Positions 61,171 through 64,000 of a stretch of DNA of 64,000 bases are shown piece by piece. Where the stretch lies: the NCBI RefSeq assembly GCF_036417845.1, contig NC_090011.1:1674001-1738000 (forward strand), given 5' to 3'. The DNA is from Apteryx mantelli. Its lineage: Eukaryota; Chordata; Aves; Apterygiformes; Apterygidae. Made by a program: the position numbers and the translations under genes. Below the pieces are notes generated by a model, which was not told where the DNA came from, did not search any database, and saw nothing but the letters and a program-made list of their open reading frames with translations. Numbering within the stretch: the first letter of the stretch is position 1; the number at the start of each line of letters is the position of its first letter.

Positions 61171-64000
61171 GCATGGCCTCAGTAGCATTGCTCCTGGCGC
61201 CAAGACAGGCTGGCCACCCCCGCAGAGCCAGCCCCGGCTGCTGGTGAGGCCACGTGTCTTTGGGACAAGGGACATCCCTCCCCATGTGGGGAGATAAATG
61301 CAGTGTGGAGGGGGGGCAGCGGGTGGACAGGGCTGCTGGCGAGGGGATGGGCAATGCTCAGGGCCACGCACCCAGTTGCAGGCCTTTGAGTAGGAAATTT
61401 TGAAAGCCACTTGCCCCAAATTCCACTTGCATTCCCAAATACAGCAATCCTTTCTGCACCTTCCTATGCCTCTTGTGTCTCACTGAACCTCTCCCCACAC
61501 CTTCTGTCAGGAGTTTTCCTGCACGTCTCCCCAGGTCTCTGTGCATGAGGCTGTATGTCCCTGTGCCCACAGCAGCCCTGTGCACCACGTGCACCATGTG
61601 CAGAGCCCTTTCCACCTGCTTGGTTTAGCAGGTGTTGCAAACCCACCTTGATTCGTGCCGTGGCTGCAGGCTGGGAGTCGGGGTGTCGTGCAGACCTGCA
61701 GGTTTTCCCAGGATGATCCTTTATCCATGCGGCAAGCAATACTTCTGTCATGAGCTCACAGGGAGACGGTTGCTCCATTCTCCCAAGGGGAAATCCAGCA
61801 CTGCCCCTGCATGTCCCCAGAGCTCTTCCCTCCCCTCGGGGCCTTGCAGTGGAGCAGGGCCTCTTTGCAGCATCCGCCTGCACTGGGACAAACCCCAGTG
61901 TGCCACTTCAGCAGGTTGGGGGCAAGGGCCTCACCCTGACCCCTGTCCCTCGCCAGCCCCAGCCCGATACGGGTGCAGACGATGCCACAGGCAGGAGGGA
62001 GGGCGGCTGCAGCCTGGGAAGGGGAAGCGGGAGAGCAGAGGCAAAGAAGAGACTTTGCCTGCACTAAGAGCATCTGAAACTATTTTGAGCCAACCCTGCA
62101 CCTCCACCTTGTCTGTCCAGGCCTCACATTTTGCTGTCTCTGGCCTCGTCGCCACAGCTCTTCATAGGATTTAGAAATCCCTCACTGCTTTCACAGACTC
62201 ACAGAATCACAGAATCGCTGAGGTTGGAAGGGACCTCTGGAGATCAGCTAGTCCAACCCCCCTGCTCAAGCAGGGTCACCTAGAGCACATTGCACAGGAT
62301 TGCATCCAGGCGGCTTTTGAATATCTCCAGAGAAGGAGACTCCACCACCTCTCTGGGCAACCTGTTCCAGTGCTCTGTCACCCTCACAGTGAAAAAGTTT
62401 TTCCTCATGTTCAGATGGAAGCGTCTGTGTTTCAGTTTGTGCCCGTTGCCTCGCGTCCTGTCGCTGGGCACCACTGAAAAGAGTCTGGTCCCATCCTCTC
62501 GACACCCTCCCTTCAGATACTTGTACACGTTGATAAGATCTCCTCTCAGCCTTCTCTTCTCCAAGCTAAACAGGCCCAGCTCTCTCAGTCTTTCCTCATA
62601 AGAGAGATGCTCCAGTCCCCTAATCATCTTTGTGGCCCTTCGCTGCACTTGCTCCAGTAGTGCCACATCCCTCTTGTACTGGGGAGCCCAGACCTGGACA
62701 CACTACTCCAGATGTGGCCTCACCAGGGCTGAGGAGAGGGGGAGAATCACCTCCCTCGACCTGCTGGCAACACTCTTCCTGATGCAGCCCAGGATACCAT
62801 TGGCCTTCTTGGCTACAAGGGCACACTGCTGCCTCAGGCTTAACTTGGTGTCCACCAGCACTCCCAGGTCCTTCTCAGCAGAGCTGCTTTCCAGCAGGTC
62901 AACCCCCAACCTGTACTGGGGCATGGGGTTATTCCTCCCCAGGTGCAGAACCCTGCACTTGCCTTTGTTGAACTTCATGAGGTTCCTCTCTGCCCACCTC
63001 TCCAGCCCGTCCAGGTACCTCTGAATGGCAGCACAGCCCTCTGGTGTATCAGCCACTCCTCCCAGTTTTGTATCATCAGCAAACTTGCTGAGGGTGCACT
63101 CTGTGCCTTCATCCAGGTCATTGATGAAGAAGTTGAACAAGACTGGACCCAGTACTGACCCCTGGGGGACACCACGAGCTACAGGCCTCCAACTAGACTC
63201 TGCACTGCTGATCTCAACCCTCTGAGCTCTGCCATTCAGCCACTTCTCAATCCATCTCACTGTCCACTCATCCAGCCCACACTTCCCGAGCTTCCCTAAG
63301 AGGATGTTATGGGAGACAGTGTCAAAAGCCTTGCTGAAGTCAAGGTAGACAACATCCACTGCTCTCCCGCCTGCTTTCTCACACCCCTTAGCCTTTTGGC
63401 TGCAACTTCCACCACAGCCCTTGCTTGCTGCATGGATAAAAGATCATCCTGGGAAACCTGCAGGTCTGCACAACACCCCGACCCTCAGCCTGTGCCTGTG
63501 GCATGCTCCAAATGTGTTTGTAGCACCCACTAAACTGTGTCAGGTGGACAGGGCTCTGCACATGGAGCACGTGGTGCACGGGACTGCTGTGGGCACAGGG
63601 ACATACAGCCTCATGCACGCAGACCTGGGGAGACGTGCAGGAAAACTCCTGACAGAAGCCGTGGGGAGAGGTTCAGTGAGACACAAGAGGCATAGGAAGG
63701 TGCAGAAAGGATTGCTGTATTTGGGAATTGCAAGTGGAAAGAAGCTTTTAAAATTTCCTACTCAAAAGCTTGCAAATGAGTGTGGGGCACCCCAGATTTA
63801 GTCCTGAGCGCTGCACATCCCCTCGCCAGCAGCCCTGTCCACCCGCTGCCCCCCCTCCACACTGCATTTATCTCCCCACATGGGGAGGGATGTCCCTTGT
63901 CCCAAAGCCACCTGGCCTTACCAGCAGCCGGGGCTGGCTCTGTGGGGGTGGCCTGCCTGTCTTGGCGCCAGGAGCAATGCTACTGAGGCCATGCCTAGGC
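61171..64000. repeat. Tail-to-tail palindrome junction 4 (right end of window)
   Basis: 3' flank of gene 6 (61171 to about 61740) and its inverted partner (about 63430-64000) around a spacer and a CR1 (62193-63370). By comparison with 21001-21700, the last 200 bases (63800-64000) are the 3' flank of a further minus-strand BTN-like gene whose B30.2 exon would start just beyond the window (inference). Confidence 0.75.
62193..63370 (-). mobile_element. CR1 LINE, 5'-truncated (junction 4)
   Basis: Same insertion as at 19765 (CTGCTTTC duplications at 62185-62192 and 63371-63378). It has the longest uninterrupted piece, 62703-63359: reverse transcriptase C-terminal part with [19 protein letters not shown] and KFADDT, then the CR1 connector; a TAG after RPHLE separates it from the last domain (62280-62666). 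Confidence 0.92.

Overview
This window is from a vertebrate genome, very probably a bird. It carries several CR1 LINEs with the typical avian 3' end (tandem copies of an ACAGAATC-like octamer on the + strand), it is GC-rich, and its genes are small multi-exon immune-type genes with short introns. No species can be named from sequence alone.

The window is an array of about three repeat units, 21.5-22.7 kb each measured between the conserved solo LTRs at 10848, 33573 and 55106. Each unit holds, left to right: (i) a minus-strand butyrophilin-like (BTN-like) gene, 'beta type'; (ii) upstream of it on the same strand, a single-Ig-domain receptor gene with an ITIM-like tail, broken in all three units; (iii) a solo LTR reading toward the right; (iv) a plus-strand BTN-like gene, 'alpha type', with a clearly different IgV domain. 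Units abut tail to tail, so the B30.2 exons of neighbouring units form large inverted repeats whose centres are at about 580, 20150, 41400 and 62770. The last three centres carry the same CR1 insertion; the first is the empty site.

The six BTN-like genes are 1563-6670 (-), 13559-18870 (+), 21728-27156 (-), 36282-39760 (+), 42926-48067 (-) and 57816-61170 (+). The three beta genes and the first alpha gene have a complete exon set in one open frame: signal peptide, IgV, IgC with GWFPEP, transmembrane segment, five short coiled-coil exons, PRY-SPRY (B30.2). The second and third alpha genes have lost four coiled-coil exons in one shared deletion and carry a TGA in the fifth. They can still encode a receptor if the transmembrane exon is spliced directly to B30.2.

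My inference is that alpha and beta proteins, with different V domains but homogenised transmembrane and B30.2 parts, could form heteromers, as mammalian BTN2A1/BTN3A1 and BTNL3/BTNL8 do for gamma-delta T cells. In each unit the solo LTR has an octamer (ATGCAAAT), a TATA-like box and a strong splice donor that could join the 5' acceptor just upstream of the alpha start codon, so it may be a lymphoid promoter for the alpha genes. Because the units are so alike, copy number and exact junctions depend on the assembly being right.
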